The notes under the pieces were generated by a model that did no database searches, had not been told where the DNA came from, and saw only the letters and a list, made by a program, of their open reading frames with translations. From JAWLBW01 sp041687475 (lineage in GTDB: Bacteria > J088 > JAWLBW01): 6,225 nucleotides of DNA. The translations under genes and the position numbers were made by a program. The stretch covers positions 1 to 6,225 of the forward strand of contig JAWLBW010000285.1 of the NCBI GenBank assembly GCA_041687475.1, given 5' to 3'. Of the stretch, positions 5,210-6,225 are shown piece by piece; positions within the stretch are counted from its first letter, which is position 1; every line of letters begins with the position of its first letter.

Positions 5210-6225
5210 GTTTGAACAACACAAGCGCGCGCTTGATCTGGAATTCCGCCTGCAGCAGGCCGAAGCCCGGCAGCTTTTCGAGCGACCGGTGAACGAGCGG
5301 GCCGAGACGGGCCGCTGTCTGCCGTCGCTTACGTACCAGGGGCGCGACACACGCAGCGCGCGCCAGCATATCTTTTTTGTGGCGGGTTCGCTCGGCCGCT
5401 TTCGCGTGGGCGACTACGCGCTCATCAACCTGGCGTTTCCCGAGCCGCGCGCGCACGCCATTACCGAAAGGGGCATACCGGTTACCGTCGCGCGTATCGA
5501 GGGCGAGCACGTCTGCCTGCGCATGCAGCGTAACGACATGGAAGAGCCCTTCGTGCCCGGCATGGGCTATGTGCTCGACGAGCAGCCGCCGGGGTGGTAT
5601 CCGAATTATCAGCGACTTTCCTTTGCGCTGGCACTGGCCGAATTCAGCGACACGCCGGGTGCGCGGTTACGGGCGCTGCTCGACGGTACGCTCGACAACG
5701 GCGAGGCGGCGGGCGTCGACGTGGCCTTTCCCGACGACCTGCAGGGCGAGCGGGCACGGGCGGCCTTCCGGTCGGCCATGACGCGCGGGCTGTCGGTGGT
5801 GCAGGGGCCCCCCGGTACGGGCAAGACCTGGCTGCTCGCCCGAATCGCCCGCGCTCTCATCGATCAGGGGTTGAGGGTGGTGCTGTGCTGCTTCACCCAC
5901 CGGGCCATCAACAACGCGTTGCAGGCCATGGTGGCGGCCGGCGTTTCCCCCGGGAAGTTGGGCAAGGTACATGGGGGCGACGAGCGCGATCTTCCCCCCG
6001 GCGTGGTGAAGCTCGACAAGCGTGCCTACTGGGGCGAGCCGAAACCAGGCTTTCTCGCGGCCATGACCGTGCACGCCGCTTTCGAACCGTACGGCGGCGC
6101 GCTGAACCGTACCGAGTGGAAGATGGCGGGCGCAAGGCCGCAGCGTGAGAAACTGGGCGAAGACGAATTCTGGCGCGCGCTCGATGCGTGGAACCGGCGC
6201 GTCGTGCTTTCGTCACGTTTGCCGG
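5202..6225 (+). CDS. SF1 (UPF1/Dna2-like) helicase, 5' part, cut by window end
   Basis: An open frame runs from ATG 5202 to the window edge without a stop, giving 341 complete codons of a longer protein. Residues 1-30 are charged and helical (REFEQHKRALDLEFRLQQAEA). Residues about 55-130 look like a small beta-barrel (FFVAGSLGRFRVGDYALIN, VTVARIEGEHVCLRM) of the kind found before the motor in UPF1/Dna2-like helicases. The motor starts with VVQGPPGTGKT, Walker A at 202-209, preceded by QGERARAAFRSAM. Next comes motif Ia-like RVVLCCFTHRAINNAL. Motifs II (DEAA-type) to VI would lie beyond the window. Family knowledge gives ATP-driven 5'-3' unwinding or translocation on nucleic acid. The start codon overlaps the nuclease stop by eight bases (ATGCGTGA), so the two products are probably made together and may form one complex, as they do in single-chain relatives. 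Whether this chain has its own extra C-terminal domain cannot be seen. Confidence 0.9.
   Translation, partial: MREFEQHKRALDLEFRLQQAEARQLFERPVNERAETGRCLPSLTYQGRDTRSARQHIFFVAGSLGRFRVGDYALINLAFPEPRAHAITERGIPVTVARIEGEHVCLRMQRNDMEEPFVPGMGYVLDEQPPGWYPNYQRLSFALALAEFSDTPGARLRALLDGTLDNGEAAGVDVAFPDDLQGERARAAFRSAMTRGLSVVQGPPGTGKTWLLARIARALIDQGLRVVLCCFTHRAINNALQAMVAAGVSPGKLGKVHGGDERDLPPGVVKLDKRAYWGEPKPGFLAAMTVHAAFEPYGGALNRTEWKMAGARPQREKLGEDEFWRALDAWNRRVVLSSRLP

Noticed and set aside
5594..6148. Plus-strand 184-codon frame inside the helicase gene
   Set aside because: It is in another frame of the same stretch, is arginine- and glycine-rich without motifs, while the frame from 5202 holds Walker A.

Overview
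The window is GC-rich (roughly two-thirds G+C by eye in the coding parts) and gene-dense, with short intergenic gaps, overlapping genes and recognisable Shine-Dalgarno sites. It is therefore bacterial chromosome. The sequence does not allow a safe taxonomic call; a GC-rich bacterium is as far as I would go. No RNA gene, insertion sequence, phage gene or CRISPR array is visible.

Left arm (1-2861, all on the minus strand): a compact three-gene unit read right to left. It starts with a GMC/cholesterol-oxidase-like flavoprotein (1377-2861). Three bases later comes a 169-residue protein of unknown function (864-1373), and after a 42-base gap a protein with two tandem thioredoxin-fold (GST N-terminal-like) domains (60-821). 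A perfect 8-bp hairpin at 28-47 lies just past the last stop. The spacing implies co-transcription. A redox role on a lipid or other small hydrophobic substrate is a guess from the flavoprotein family.

Centre (2862-3508): about 650 bases without a credible gene, lying between divergent gene sets. It holds a 65-bp exact direct repeat in two copies 237 bp apart, each ended by a related dyad (CGTG-N3-CACGG). It also holds at least six tracts built on a 7-base period with different unit sequences, plus one short 8-base tract. This is the most unusual non-coding structure here.

Right arm (3509-6225, plus strand): two genes overlapping by 8 bases. The first encodes a RecB/Cas4-like PD-(D/E)XK nuclease with the 1+3 cysteine layout of an iron-sulfur cluster, followed by an apparently degenerate RNase H-like domain, matching the architecture I know from TM0106-type RecB-like nucleases. 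The second, cut by the window end, is an SF1 (UPF1/Dna2-like) helicase with Walker A GPPGTGKT. Together they look like a two-gene form of a nuclease-helicase usually met as one long polypeptide. A DNA repair, DNA processing or defence role is plausible, but the context does not decide between them.
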